Below, one piece after another: positions 17,153 through 26,242 of a stretch of 64,000 nucleotides of DNA. The translations under genes and the position numbers were made by a program. Numbering within the stretch: the stretch's first letter is position 1; every line of letters begins with the position of its first letter. Source of the DNA: CAYWFP01 sp964457365 (GTDB lineage Bacteria > Planctomycetota > SZUA-567); contig CAYWFP010000010.1 in NCBI GenBank assembly GCA_964457365.1, positions 4,011 to 68,010 on the forward strand, in the 5' to 3' direction. The notes under the pieces were generated by a model. That model did no database searches, was not told the origin of the DNA, and saw only the letters and a program-made list of their open reading frames with translations.

Positions 17153-17947
17153 CTATACCGGCGACTCGATGAGCCACCGCCGCAGCCACGCCACCCCTTC
17201 GGCCCACATGCGGTCGTTCACTTCGTGTCCCGCCTCTTCGTGCACGCTAAGGCGAAACCGGTCGGCGTGGTTGTAGTGCGGCCGTGCGGCGGCTTCGAAG
17301 CGCCGGTTGCTCTCCAGCGTGACCAGTTCGTCCGCACCGCCGTTGACCAGCAACAGCGGCCGGTCGGCGAAGGCCGCGGCGTTGTGCACCGCGTCGTAGC
17401 GCTGCAGCGCCGCGGTGAGGGCGGGCGAGAGGTTCGCGTCGAAGCTGTCGGCGTCGGCCTGCCCGTTGGCGACGAGTTGCTCCATGAAGGTGTAGAAGCA
17501 GCCGCCGGCGATGAACGCCGTCGCTGCGGCGATGCGCGGCTCGAGCGCCATGGCCGCCAGCGTGGCGAAGCCGCCGAGCGAGAAGCCGGTCATGCCCACC
17601 CGGTCGGTCCGAACTCCCAGGCAGGCGGGGAGGAAGTCGATGAGGGCGACGACGTCCATCGCGGTGCCGACGAGGACGCCGAAGGTGGAGACGCCGCCCC
17701 GGGGTCCGAAGCCGAGGTTGCAGCGGACGTCGACGAGGCGCCGGCCGTGGTTGCGCTGTTCGATCGCCACGGCGACGAAGCCGGCCTCGCGCAGGTCGTG
17801 GCAGTGGGCGAAGACGTCCTGCGCCTGCCCGGTGCGTCCGTGGGTGACGAAGACCAGCGGCGCGCCGGCGTTCTCGTTGCGGCCGAAGAGGGTCACCGCC
17901 AGCCCGGCGACGCAGTGCTGTTCGAAAGCGTGCGCATTCACGTTCAT
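17153..17947 (-). CDS. alpha/beta hydrolase (dienelactone hydrolase/peptidase-like)
   Basis: 264 residues. It has the alpha/beta-hydrolase features: an oxyanion strand FVTHGRTGQAQDV, a nucleophile elbow GFSLGGF (Ser), an acid near NGGADELV and a His near EEAGHEV. Cytoplasmic, with no signal peptide. The start at 17947 overlaps the stop of the upstream gene (ATGA), so it is translationally coupled to the NTF2-like protein. The natural substrate is unknown. Confidence 0.85.
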   Translation of the reverse strand: MNVNAHAFEQHCVAGLAVTLFGRNENAGAPLVFVTHGRTGQAQDVFAHCHDLREAGFVAVAIEQRNHGRRLVDVRCNLGFGPRGGVSTFGVLVGTAMDVVALIDFLPACLGVRTDRVGMTGFSLGGFATLAAMALEPRIAAATAFIAGGCFYTFMEQLVANGQADADSFDANLSPALTAALQRYDAVHNAAAFADRPLLLVNGGADELVTLESNRRFEAAARPHYNHADRFRLSVHEEAGHEVNDRMWAEGVAWLRRWLIESPV

Positions 17948-18417
17948 GGCGACGCCTTCTCCGTCTCGGCGATCTTCCAGCCCCAGGCGGTGCGCTCGTA
18001 ACGCAGCCGCAGTCGCTCGGAGTCGAAGCGCCTCAGAGCCTGTTCGACGGGCGCGGCGCCGCGCGGCGTCAGCGTCACCGTCGCGCTCTCGTCGCCGGGA
18101 TCTACCTCGATCTCCACGTTCTCCACCGCCGCCCGCAGTTCGCGCTCGCGGAACATGACGGTGAAGCGACGGACGCTGTGGGCCAGTTCGTCGCGGTTTT
18201 CGTGGAAGGGGTCGGTGTAGTTTTCGGCGAACTCGGCGGTTACCCCGCGGATGCGATGCGTGTTGACCGCTTCGACCACGCGCGCGATCGAACGCCGGAT
18301 CGCCGTCTCGTCGTCGACCAGCCAGCGCCACGGCTTGATCAGCCACAGCAGGCTCGAGAGTGCCAGCAGGCCCAGGATCAGCGTCGGCAAGTGTCGCTGC
18401 AGGCTGTGTTTCTCCAT
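17944..18417 (-). CDS. membrane-anchored NTF2-like protein, unknown function
   Basis: 157 residues. One N-terminal membrane helix (about residues 8-28, LPTLILGLLALSSLLWLI) is followed by a SnoaL/NTF2-like domain (DETAIRRSIARVVEAVNTHR, then ENYTDPFHENRDELAHSVRR). No catalytic residues can be assigned. It sits between the TPR gene and the hydrolase on one leftward transcript. Confidence 0.72.
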   Translation of the reverse strand: MEKHSLQRHLPTLILGLLALSSLLWLIKPWRWLVDDETAIRRSIARVVEAVNTHRIRGVTAEFAENYTDPFHENRDELAHSVRRFTVMFRERELRAAVENVEIEVDPGDESATVTLTPRGAAPVEQALRRFDSERLRLRYERTAWGWKIAETEKASP

Positions 18418-18450
18418 CGCGTTCCGTGTGCCGGGCCCGCGCGGGCGGCG

Positions 18451-20016
18451 TCAGCGTCCGCGTTGGCGGCGGAGGACGATCGCCGTCTCGCGGTCGCGCC
18501 GGGCCTCCTCTTCCCGACCAAGGCGGGCGAAGAGGTTGGCGCGCAGAAGGTACGGCAGCGGGTTGGTCGGCATCAGCTCGATCGTCTGTTCGTACAATTC
18601 CAGCGCCTGCGGCCAGTCTTTCAGGTCTTCGTAATATTCCGCCAGGCGCAACGGCGGTTCCTGGTCGTCCGGTTCGAGCGCGCGGGCGGCTTCGTAGACG
18701 GCCTTGGCTTCGCCCTCGCGGCGCAATTCGTGCAGCAGGTCGCCCTGCAGCAGCAGCAGGTCCAACTCCTCGGGCATCGCCTCGAGCCGCTCTTCGAGAA
18801 TCCCCAGCGCCTCGTCCACGCGGCCGAAGGCCACGAGCGTACGCACCCAGCGCGAGAGCGCCCCCACGTCCTCGGGCATCGCCTTCACCGCTTCGGCTAG
18901 GTCGGCCAGCGCCGCCTCGTTGTCGCCCCGGCGCAGGCGCAGCTCCGCGCGGGTGAGGTAGGCTTCGCCCAGGGCGTTGTCGAGCGCCAGCGCGTTCTCG
19001 ATGTCGTCCTCGGCTTCCTGCATTCTTCCCAGCAGCATGTACAGCCCGCCGCGACCGAGATAGATCTCGCCGTTGTTAGGATCCAACTCCGCCGCGCGGG
19101 TATAGTCGGCGATGGCGTCGTGGCGGCGGCCGATCGCGGCCAGCGTCTCGGCCCGGCCGAGATAGGCGCCCGGATCCTTGATGCCCAGTTCGATGGCCTT
19201 GTCGTAGGCGAGCAGCGCCTCGCGGACGTGGCCGCAGTGCCAGTTGCACTCGGCCAGGCCGTACTGGATCTCCGCGTTCTCGGCGTCGCGCTCGGCCAGC
19301 CAGCGGTAATCGACGATGGCTTCGTCGCTGCGCGCCAGCCGCAGCAGCATCTCCGCCCGCGCCAGCCGCGGCTCGATCTCTCCGGGCAGCAGGCGCACGG
19401 CGCGGTGGTAGTCGCCGAGGGCTTCCTCGAGTTCGCTGTTGTCCGCCTGCGCGTCGCCGCGGTAGAGATAGGTCCAGCCGTGGTTGGGGTGCAGTTTGGT
19501 GGCGCGGTTGAACATGCGCAGGGCTTCGCGCACCTTGCCGCACTCGGCCAGCGCGTCGCCGAAGGCAAGCAGGACCTCGACGTTCTCCGGGTCGATCTGG
19601 TGCGCCTGACGGTAGTCGGCGATGGCCTTCTCGAGTTGCCCGGAGCGGAAGTGGACGTCGCCGCGGATGAGGTAGGTGTGGCGCCAGAGCGGATCGAGCT
19701 CCAGCGCGTGATCCAGCAGCGCCAGCGCCTGCTGCAATTCGCCCTGGTCGGCCAGGCTCTGCGCCATCATCACGTACGGCTCGGGATTCTGCGCATCGAG
19801 GGTGATCGCCTCTTTCAGGTCGGCGATCGCTTCGCTCAACCGGCCGCGCCGGCGGTGGCATTCCGAGCGGCTCAGGTACCCCTCGGCCACCGTCGGGTCG
19901 AGTTCGATCGCGCGCGTAAACGCTTCGAGCGCCTGGCTGTACAGTCCCTCGGCTTGGTAGTACTCCCCGCGACAGAGGAAGAAATGGGCGTTGCTTTCGG
20001 GGGGTTCGGCGGACAA
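18451..20016 (-). CDS. tetratricopeptide repeat protein
   Basis: About 521 residues of tandem TPR units, for example LYSQALEAFTRAIELDPTVA and HDAIADYTRAAELDPNNGEI, with the canonical A-x-Y-x3-ELDP pattern repeated about 13 times. No signal peptide, so a cytoplasmic scaffold is likely. I place the start at the TTG at 20016, which has GGAGGA six bases before it. An upstream ATG at 20139 lies at the edge of the promoter -35 box, and the extra 41 residues look non-coding (His/Ser/Gln rich). TPR arrays usually bind proteins; the partner is unknown. Confidence 0.88.
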   Translation of the reverse strand: MSAEPPESNAHFFLCRGEYYQAEGLYSQALEAFTRAIELDPTVAEGYLSRSECHRRRGRLSEAIADLKEAITLDAQNPEPYVMMAQSLADQGELQQALALLDHALELDPLWRHTYLIRGDVHFRSGQLEKAIADYRQAHQIDPENVEVLLAFGDALAECGKVREALRMFNRATKLHPNHGWTYLYRGDAQADNSELEEALGDYHRAVRLLPGEIEPRLARAEMLLRLARSDEAIVDYRWLAERDAENAEIQYGLAECNWHCGHVREALLAYDKAIELGIKDPGAYLGRAETLAAIGRRHDAIADYTRAAELDPNNGEIYLGRGGLYMLLGRMQEAEDDIENALALDNALGEAYLTRAELRLRRGDNEAALADLAEAVKAMPEDVGALSRWVRTLVAFGRVDEALGILEERLEAMPEELDLLLLQGDLLHELRREGEAKAVYEAARALEPDDQEPPLRLAEYYEDLKDWPQALELYEQTIELMPTNPLPYLLRANLFARLGREEEARRDRETAIVLRRQRGR

Positions 20017-20110
20017 ATCGGATCCTCCGTGCTGGTGCGGCGACTGAGCCGCGGGCCCTGATTGGGTTGTGCCGGAGCGGTGGGAAAATACATCGTGTTC
20101 ATGACTGCCA

Positions 20111-20139
20111 TATTTATCTCTGCGCATGCGGTTGGTCAA
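20111..20139 (-). promoter_or_regulatory. sigma70-type promoter for the TPR operon
   Basis: Leftward TTGACC, 17 bases, TAAATA. The -35 box is half of a perfect inverted repeat GGTCAA-GCAAAA-TTGACC (20134-20151), a possible operator. Its position rules out translation starting at 20139. Confidence 0.55.
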
Positions 20140-20526
20140 GCAAAATTGACCGCTTCCGATATTAGTTATCGGTATCCGTGTTTATGTCTTGTTTCGGTTC
20201 TCGTTTGCATCCCGTTATATCCCGGGATCGAATCCGGCGCAGTGCGTTCCTGCCGCAGAGGCGGGCATTGCCGGCAGCTTTTTCCGGTCGCTGATGCGCA
20301 TAATGACCTACGGTGCCACCGCGGCCTGTGTGCGTTCGATTTTTTTATTGATCCTTCCGAGATAACTCATGCATGTGCAACGAGTTATGCATTGCCCTCC
20401 GCTTTGCGTCCTGATTTTGCGTTTCTGGCACATGCCTTGGAGTGGTGGCACCGGCATGCTGTGAGACTGGAATTACGCAATGGGGTGTACCACCAGAGGA
20501 AGTCGTAGTGTGAAAACGGGATTTGT
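20140..20526. other. intergenic region upstream of flagellin
   Basis: About 390 bp with GC content below the surroundings and no convincing gene; an open frame across it (20062-20508, rightward) has poor codon bias. It holds the operator-like repeat at 20134-20151 and an inverted repeat ATAACTC/GAGTTAT (20362-20388). It probably serves as regulatory leader between the divergent TPR operon and fliC. Confidence 0.6.
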
Positions 20527-20555
20527 TGAAGGGATGGGTCCGAATTGTCCGATAA
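20527..20555 (+). promoter_or_regulatory. sigma28-like promoter for flagellin
   Basis: TGAAGGGA at 20527 and TCCGATAA at 20548-20555 (7 of 8 matches to the sigma28 -10 box), with the 21-base offset also seen at flbD and xerC. It gives a 5' leader of roughly 180 nt before fliC. Confidence 0.55.
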
Positions 20556-20739
20556 CGGGGAAAAGATCATGAACCGTGTCTCGCCGTGTCAGGATCGGCT
20601 TGTTGCCGGCACGGTGCGTCGGGAGACAGTGTGGTAATCGCCTCGCGGTATGGCGTGAACGCGCGGTAAGCGGCCGCAGGATACGGCCAGGCGCCGAACG
20701 TCATCCGAACGGACTCGGGAAATTTATGGAGGAAATGGG

Positions 20740-23235
20740 ATGAGCCTGATCCTGAATCACAACATCAGCGCGTTGAATACGCAACGCCATCTGAGCATCA
20801 ACAATCGAGGCATGAGCAAGAGTCTGCAGAAGCTCTCCTCGGGCTACAAGATCAACGTAGCCGCGGACGATCCTTCGGGGTTGATCATCAGCGAGCAACT
20901 GCGCAGTCAGGCCAACGGTCTGCAGCGGGCGATTCAGAACTCCAACGAGGCGATGAACGTCCTAAGCATCACCGAGGGTTCGCTCATCGAGATGAACGAG
21001 ATCCTGCGCAAGATGCGCTCCCTGGCGCTGCACGCGGCGAACAACGGCGTCACCGCGCCCGACCAGGTCCGCGCCGACCAGAGCGAGGTCGACAGCGGCA
21101 TCCAGACGCTCGACCGCATCGCCAACACCACGCGGTATTCCGACCAGTTCCTGCTCAACGGCTCCAAGGGGCTCGTCTACGGCCACCGCGTGGTGCAGGA
21201 CGACACCATGGACCATCCGCTCCTGGACGTGAACCTGACGCGTCTCGATCAGGTCTTCAAGCGCGAGGACACCTCGCTGACCATCAATTTCTCCGGCATC
21301 AAGGACGCCGACCAGGCCGATTACAGCGAACAGGCCCGCCGCGCGTACCTCGAGGCCGACGGCAACCGCGCCGGCGTCGACATCAACGGGACGACGCTCA
21401 GCGCCGAACAGTCCTTCATTATCACCGGGTCCAAGGGGGCGCGCCACTTCCGCTTCGCCTCCGACACGGAGCTGGGCACGATCTGCGACTCGATCAACAA
21501 CCTCGCCGACTCGACCGGGGTGGAATGCACGCTCATCTTCGACAGCAGCGTCACCGCCTCGGCCACCACGACCGCGATGGTCGCCGGGCAGTACTCCGAC
21601 GGCAATATCCAGATCTACAACGCGGGTATGAGTTCCGGCGCGACGCCGCTGATCGCCGGCGGGGTCGGTAACTCCACCGACTTCACCGCCGGCATCAACT
21701 CCGACGGCCACGGCCGCATCTACTGCAAGGTCGATCCGACCGGGTCCATGGGCACCACGGCCGATCTGGAGTTCTACAAGGACGCCGAGATGACCATGCT
21801 CATCGGCACCGGCGGCCACAATACCTTCACCCCGGCCAACGGCTCCGGGCTCGTCGGAGGCACGACTTCGCCCCCGGCCAGCATACGCCTGGCGCTCAAC
21901 AACCAGACAGGCACCACCGGCACCGTCGCCGATCCGGAGGTCTACACCATCAGCATGGTCGGCCTGCGCTTCGAGGACAACGCCGGCATCGACGACAGCC
22001 AGATGAACCTGACCAACCTCAGCACCTCCAGCTCGATCGTCTCCGGCGTCCGCCTGGGCGACAACACCGACGAGGCCGGCAAGCTCTACTTCCGCACCAG
22101 CGGCGTCGCCTCCGACAAGACCATCGAGGTCTTCAGGAGCGCGGACATGAAGCCCGAGGAACTCGTCGCGCTGTCCGAGAACGTCGATCTCTCCAATACC
22201 GCCGGTACCCAGGCGGTCTTCCTCGACTCGCAGACCATGGCCGACGGCAGCGACAGCGGCCTGAACCTCACGCTCAATTTCGCCGGCTCCATCGGCGACG
22301 CCGCCGAGAGCGGGCAACTCTCGTTCACCGACCTCGGGATGCGGATGTACAGCACCGATTACGGCTCGGGCGAGTACCTGCGGGTGCAGAACATCACCGG
22401 CGAGTTGTGGGGACGCTACAAGACGCCCGAACTGATCGGCGCCGACGACTACGAGCTGATCGAGGAGGGGGCCACGCTCCAGGTGCACGGCGGCGACGCG
22501 CAGATCGCGGTCAACGGCGCGCCGGTGCGCACCGACGGGCTCGTGGCTAACCTCACCACGCAGGATTACTCCGGCGCGCTCCACTTCCAGGAGGGCGAGC
22601 TCGGCCTGACGCGCATCGCCCAGGTCGGCTACGACGTCGGCGGTCTCTTCTCCCGTGCTTCGGCCATCCAGGCGTACGAGGAACCGCTCAACAACCCGTC
22701 CACCGGCGCCAAGTACGCGATTAACCAGATCTACACCTTCGCCACCAACGCCCGCCACGCCACGGCCGAGATCATGGAGGACTTCGTCGGCGGTATGCAG
22801 TTCCAGCTCGGCGAGGGCGAGGGCGACCAGGAACGGACGGTCTACAGCATCCCCTCGATGGCCGCGGCGAACGTCGGCCGGATCGTCCTCGACAACATCA
22901 CCTACTCGCTCAGCGACGTCCTCGCCGGCGGCGACGCGAGCCTGCTGGTCGACCCGGTGAAGGCGCTGCGCATCGTCACCCAGGCGGTCGACGACATCTC
23001 GGAACTGCGCGCGCGGCTGGGCGCGTTCCAGAAGAACATGCTCCAGACCAACGTCAATTCGCTCGAAGTGGCGGTGGAGAACATCGTCAAGACCGAGAGC
23101 GCGCTGCGCGACACGAACATGGCCGCCGAGTCGACCGAGTTCACCAAGAACCAGATCCTCATGCAGGCCGGCACGGCGATGCTGGCGCAGGCGAACACCC
23201 AGCAGCAGAACATCCTCTCGCTCCTGGGCGGCTGA
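20740..23235 (+). CDS. fliC: flagellin (large)
   Basis: Filament subunit, 831 residues against about 490 in enterics. Conserved D0/D1 ends are clear. N-terminal: NHNISALNTQRHLSINNRGM, LQKLSSGYKINVAADDPSGL, then MRSLALHAANNGV. C-terminal: SLEVAVENIVKTESALRDTN then AGTAMLAQANTQQQNILSLL. Between about 160 and 690 is a long Thr/Gly/Asp-rich insertion, presumably surface-exposed D2/D3-like domains. GGAGGAAA precedes the ATG. It is followed by a strong terminator and lies outside the main flagellar operon, as expected for a late, FliA-controlled gene. Confidence 0.95.
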   Translation: MSLILNHNISALNTQRHLSINNRGMSKSLQKLSSGYKINVAADDPSGLIISEQLRSQANGLQRAIQNSNEAMNVLSITEGSLIEMNEILRKMRSLALHAANNGVTAPDQVRADQSEVDSGIQTLDRIANTTRYSDQFLLNGSKGLVYGHRVVQDDTMDHPLLDVNLTRLDQVFKREDTSLTINFSGIKDADQADYSEQARRAYLEADGNRAGVDINGTTLSAEQSFIITGSKGARHFRFASDTELGTICDSINNLADSTGVECTLIFDSSVTASATTTAMVAGQYSDGNIQIYNAGMSSGATPLIAGGVGNSTDFTAGINSDGHGRIYCKVDPTGSMGTTADLEFYKDAEMTMLIGTGGHNTFTPANGSGLVGGTTSPPASIRLALNNQTGTTGTVADPEVYTISMVGLRFEDNAGIDDSQMNLTNLSTSSSIVSGVRLGDNTDEAGKLYFRTSGVASDKTIEVFRSADMKPEELVALSENVDLSNTAGTQAVFLDSQTMADGSDSGLNLTLNFAGSIGDAAESGQLSFTDLGMRMYSTDYGSGEYLRVQNITGELWGRYKTPELIGADDYELIEEGATLQVHGGDAQIAVNGAPVRTDGLVANLTTQDYSGALHFQEGELGLTRIAQVGYDVGGLFSRASAIQAYEEPLNNPSTGAKYAINQIYTFATNARHATAEIMEDFVGGMQFQLGEGEGDQERTVYSIPSMAAANVGRIVLDNITYSLSDVLAGGDASLLVDPVKALRIVTQAVDDISELRARLGAFQKNMLQTNVNSLEVAVENIVKTESALRDTNMAAESTEFTKNQILMQAGTAMLAQANTQQQNILSLLGG

Positions 23236-23256
23236 TCCCTTTCGACAACCGCGTCG

Positions 23257-23283
23257 ACGCCCCGCTCCGGCGGGGCGTTTTTT
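23257..23283 (+). terminator. rho-independent terminator after fliC
   Basis: Eight-base-pair stem ACGCCCCG/CGGGGCGT with a 6-nt loop (CTCCGG), running into six T's. Confidence 0.9.
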
Positions 23284-23299
23284 ATGGCCGCGCGGCACG

Positions 23300-23328
23300 T
23301 TGACAAAACGGCCGGCAGCGGTTAGCTT
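23300..23328 (+). promoter_or_regulatory. uvrA promoter
   Basis: TTGACA, 17 bases, TAGCTT. It starts 17 bp after the fliC terminator and gives a leader of about 45 nt. No LexA-type box was recognised. Confidence 0.6.
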
Positions 23329-23380
23329 CGTATGGTTTATGCTGGCCCCGTTTTCTCTTGCGGGGCGCCAGGAGCATTCC

Positions 23381-26200
23381 ATGAGCGACGCCTCCGCCGG
23401 CAACGGGATGATCCGCGTCCGCGGCGCCCGCGAGCACAACCTGCGCGGCATCGACGTGGATATCCCGCGCGAGAGCCTCACCGTCGTCACCGGCCTCAGC
23501 GGCTCGGGCAAGTCCTCGCTGGCGTTCGACACCATCTACGTCGAGGGGCAGCGGCGCTACGTCGAGAGCCTCAGCGCCTACGCGCGGCAGTTCCTGCAGA
23601 ACATGCAGAAACCGAACGTCGAGCAGATCGTCGGCCTGCCGCCGACGATCGCCATCGAACAGCGCAAGGGCGGCGGCAACCCGCGTTCGACGGTGGCCAC
23701 CATCACCGAGATCTACGACTACTTCCGCCTTCTCTACGCCCGGGCCGGGACGCCCCACTGCTGGAGGTGCGGCAAGGAGATCGCCCACCAGACCGTGCAG
23801 CAGATCGTCGATCGCATCGCCGTCGTCGGCGCGGGAAAGAAGGCGATGATCCTGGCGCCGCTGGTGCGCGGGCGCAAGGGCGGGCACAAGGACGTGCTGG
23901 CCATGCTGCGCCGGGAGGGGTACGTCCGCGTCCGCGTCGACGGCGAAATGCACGAGACGCCCGAACTCAAGGAGGTGCCGGACAAGCGCCGCAAGCACAC
24001 CGTCGAGGCCGTGGTCGACCGGCTGGTGCTCAAGGACAAGTTCACCGCGCGCCTCACCGAGGCGGTGGAAGCGAGCCTGCGCATGAGCGGCGGCCTGGTC
24101 CTGGCGAGCGTCGAGAAGAACGGCGGCTGGGCCGACGCGGTCTACAGCGAGAATTACGCCTGCATCGACTGCAACGTCTCGATGAGCGAACTCGAGCCGC
24201 GCATGTTCAGCTTCAACTCCCCCTATGGCGCCTGCCCGGCCTGCGACGGGCTCGGCACCAGGCTGGAGCTCGATCCGGAGCTGATCGTCCCCGACCCGGC
24301 GCTCTCCATCGGCGAGGGCGCGGTGGAGGCCTTCCGCAAGGGCGGCAAGCGCATGGCCATCCACTACCACTACCTGCTGCGCGACTTCTGCCGCGACTAC
24401 GGCGTCAGCCAGGACCTGCCGTTCAACAAGCTGCCGAAGAAGGTCCGCGAGATCCTCCTTTACGGCGACCCCGAGGGCGAGCACGGCCCGGGCTTCGAGG
24501 GTGTCGTTCCCAATCTCGAGCGGCGTTTCCACAATACCGACAGCGACTACGTCAAGCAGCGCATCCACGAGTACATGTCGGTCCTGCCGTGTCCGGACTG
24601 CCACGGCGCGCGGCTCAAGCCCGAAGCGCTCGCGGTCACCGTCGACGGCCTCGGCATCCACGAGCTGACCCGCTTCACCGTGGTCGACGCGCTCGAACGC
24701 ATGCAGAACCTGGAGCTCTCGAAGGAGCGGGCGGCCATCGCCGAGCCGATCGTGCGCGAGACGGTCAAGCGCCTCTCGTTCATGGCCGACGTCGGGCTGG
24801 GATACCTCACGCTCGACCGCACCGCCGGGACGCTCTCGGGCGGCGAGGCGCAGCGCATCCGCCTGGCCAGCCAGGTCGGCAGCGGCCTGGTGGGCGTCTG
24901 CTACGTCCTGGACGAACCGACCATCGGGCTGCACCAGCGCGACAACGACCGGCTGCTCCGGACGTTGCTGAAGCTACGCGACAGCGGCAACACCGTCATC
25001 GTCGTCGAACACGACGAGGAGGTGATCCGCACGGCCGACCATCTGCTCGATCTGGGGCCCGGCGCGGGCGTCGGCGGGGGGGACCTGGTCGCCGCCGGCA
25101 CCGTCGCGGAAGTGATGGCCGACGAGAAGAGCGTCACCGGCGCCTATCTCAGCGGGCGCGAAGGAATCGCCGTGCCGGAGAAGCGGCGCAAGGCGAAGGT
25201 GCGCGCGCACGCGTTGAAGCTGACCGGCGCGAGCGAGAACAACCTCAAGAACATCACCGCCGTGTTTCCGCTCTCGACCTTCATCTGCGTCACTGGCGTC
25301 TCCGGCTCCGGGAAGAGCACCCTGGTGCGCGAGACGCTGTACAAGGCGTTGCACCGCTCGCTCTACGGCTCGCACCAGAAGCCCGGGAAGTACAACAAGC
25401 TCCACGGACTCGACTACATCGACAAGGTCATCAACATCGACCAGTCGCCCATCGGCAAGACCCCGCGCTCGAACCCGGCGACCTACACCGGCGTCTTCGA
25501 CGACATCCGCAAGCTCTTCGCCCAGGTACCCGAGGCCAAGATCCGCGGCTACAAGCCCGGCCGCTTCAGCTTCAACGTCAAGGGCGGCCGCTGCGAGCAC
25601 TGCCAGGGCGCGGGCGTGATGCGAATCGAGATGCATTTTCTCCCCGACGTCTTCGTCACCTGCGAGCAGTGCGGCGGCAAGCGCTACAACCGCGAGACGC
25701 TGGAGGTCAAGTATAAGGGCAAGACCGTCTCCGAGGTGTTGGACATGAGCATCGCCGAGGCCTGCCGCTTCTTCCGCAACATTCCCACTCTCCGCGAGGG
25801 GCTGAACACCCTCGCCGACGTGGGGCTGGGCTACGTCGCGCTCGGGCAGAGCAGCACCACGCTCTCGGGCGGAGAAGCGCAGCGGGTGAAGCTCGCCTCG
25901 GAGCTGGCCAAGCGCGCTACCGGCGGCACGGCCTACATCCTGGACGAGCCGACGACGGGGCTGCACTTCGCCGATATCCGGCGGCTGCTGGACGTCCTCA
26001 ACCGCCTGGTCAACCGCGGCAACACCGTCATCGTTATCGAGCACAACCTCGACGTGATCAAGTCCGCCGACTGGCTGATCGACCTGGGGCCCGAAGGCGG
26101 GGAGGCCGGCGGCGCCGTCGTCGCCACCGGCACGCCCGAGGCGGTGGCCGCCTGCGACGAGAGTTATACCGGGCAGTATCTGAGAACGATGCTGGGGTGA
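23381..26200 (+). CDS. uvrA: excinuclease ABC subunit A
   Basis: DNA-damage recognition ATPase of nucleotide excision repair. 939 residues, matching the family. Two ABC modules: Walker A GLSGSGKSS near residue 39 and GVSGSGKST in the C-terminal half, with two LSGGEAQR signatures (LSGGEAQRIRLA and LSGGEAQRVKLA). Zinc modules are visible (CWRCGKE; CEHCQG...CEQCGG). The ATG at 23381 has AGGAG before it. A longer frame reaching 23300 is excluded because it begins inside the promoter -35 box. Confidence 0.97.
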   Translation: MSDASAGNGMIRVRGAREHNLRGIDVDIPRESLTVVTGLSGSGKSSLAFDTIYVEGQRRYVESLSAYARQFLQNMQKPNVEQIVGLPPTIAIEQRKGGGNPRSTVATITEIYDYFRLLYARAGTPHCWRCGKEIAHQTVQQIVDRIAVVGAGKKAMILAPLVRGRKGGHKDVLAMLRREGYVRVRVDGEMHETPELKEVPDKRRKHTVEAVVDRLVLKDKFTARLTEAVEASLRMSGGLVLASVEKNGGWADAVYSENYACIDCNVSMSELEPRMFSFNSPYGACPACDGLGTRLELDPELIVPDPALSIGEGAVEAFRKGGKRMAIHYHYLLRDFCRDYGVSQDLPFNKLPKKVREILLYGDPEGEHGPGFEGVVPNLERRFHNTDSDYVKQRIHEYMSVLPCPDCHGARLKPEALAVTVDGLGIHELTRFTVVDALERMQNLELSKERAAIAEPIVRETVKRLSFMADVGLGYLTLDRTAGTLSGGEAQRIRLASQVGSGLVGVCYVLDEPTIGLHQRDNDRLLRTLLKLRDSGNTVIVVEHDEEVIRTADHLLDLGPGAGVGGGDLVAAGTVAEVMADEKSVTGAYLSGREGIAVPEKRRKAKVRAHALKLTGASENNLKNITAVFPLSTFICVTGVSGSGKSTLVRETLYKALHRSLYGSHQKPGKYNKLHGLDYIDKVINIDQSPIGKTPRSNPATYTGVFDDIRKLFAQVPEAKIRGYKPGRFSFNVKGGRCEHCQGAGVMRIEMHFLPDVFVTCEQCGGKRYNRETLEVKYKGKTVSEVLDMSIAEACRFFRNIPTLREGLNTLADVGLGYVALGQSSTTLSGGEAQRVKLASELAKRATGGTAYILDEPTTGLHFADIRRLLDVLNRLVNRGNTVIVIEHNLDVIKSADWLIDLGPEGGEAGGAVVATGTPEAVAACDESYTGQYLRTMLG

Positions 26201-26242
26201 GGCGTTCGGCGCGGCGCAACCGACGAGGCGGAATCAGCGCGC

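Noticed and set aside
20062..20508. Rightward 148-codon frame in the fliC leader
   Set aside because: Poor codon bias, no ribosome site, and overlaps the TPR promoter.
20962..23535. Long leftward open frame across flagellin
   Set aside because: Shadow of fliC; flagellin ends are unmistakable on the other strand.
23332..25716. Rightward frame inside uvrA
   Set aside because: Offset frame of uvrA with Arg-rich translation; uvrA motifs are complete.
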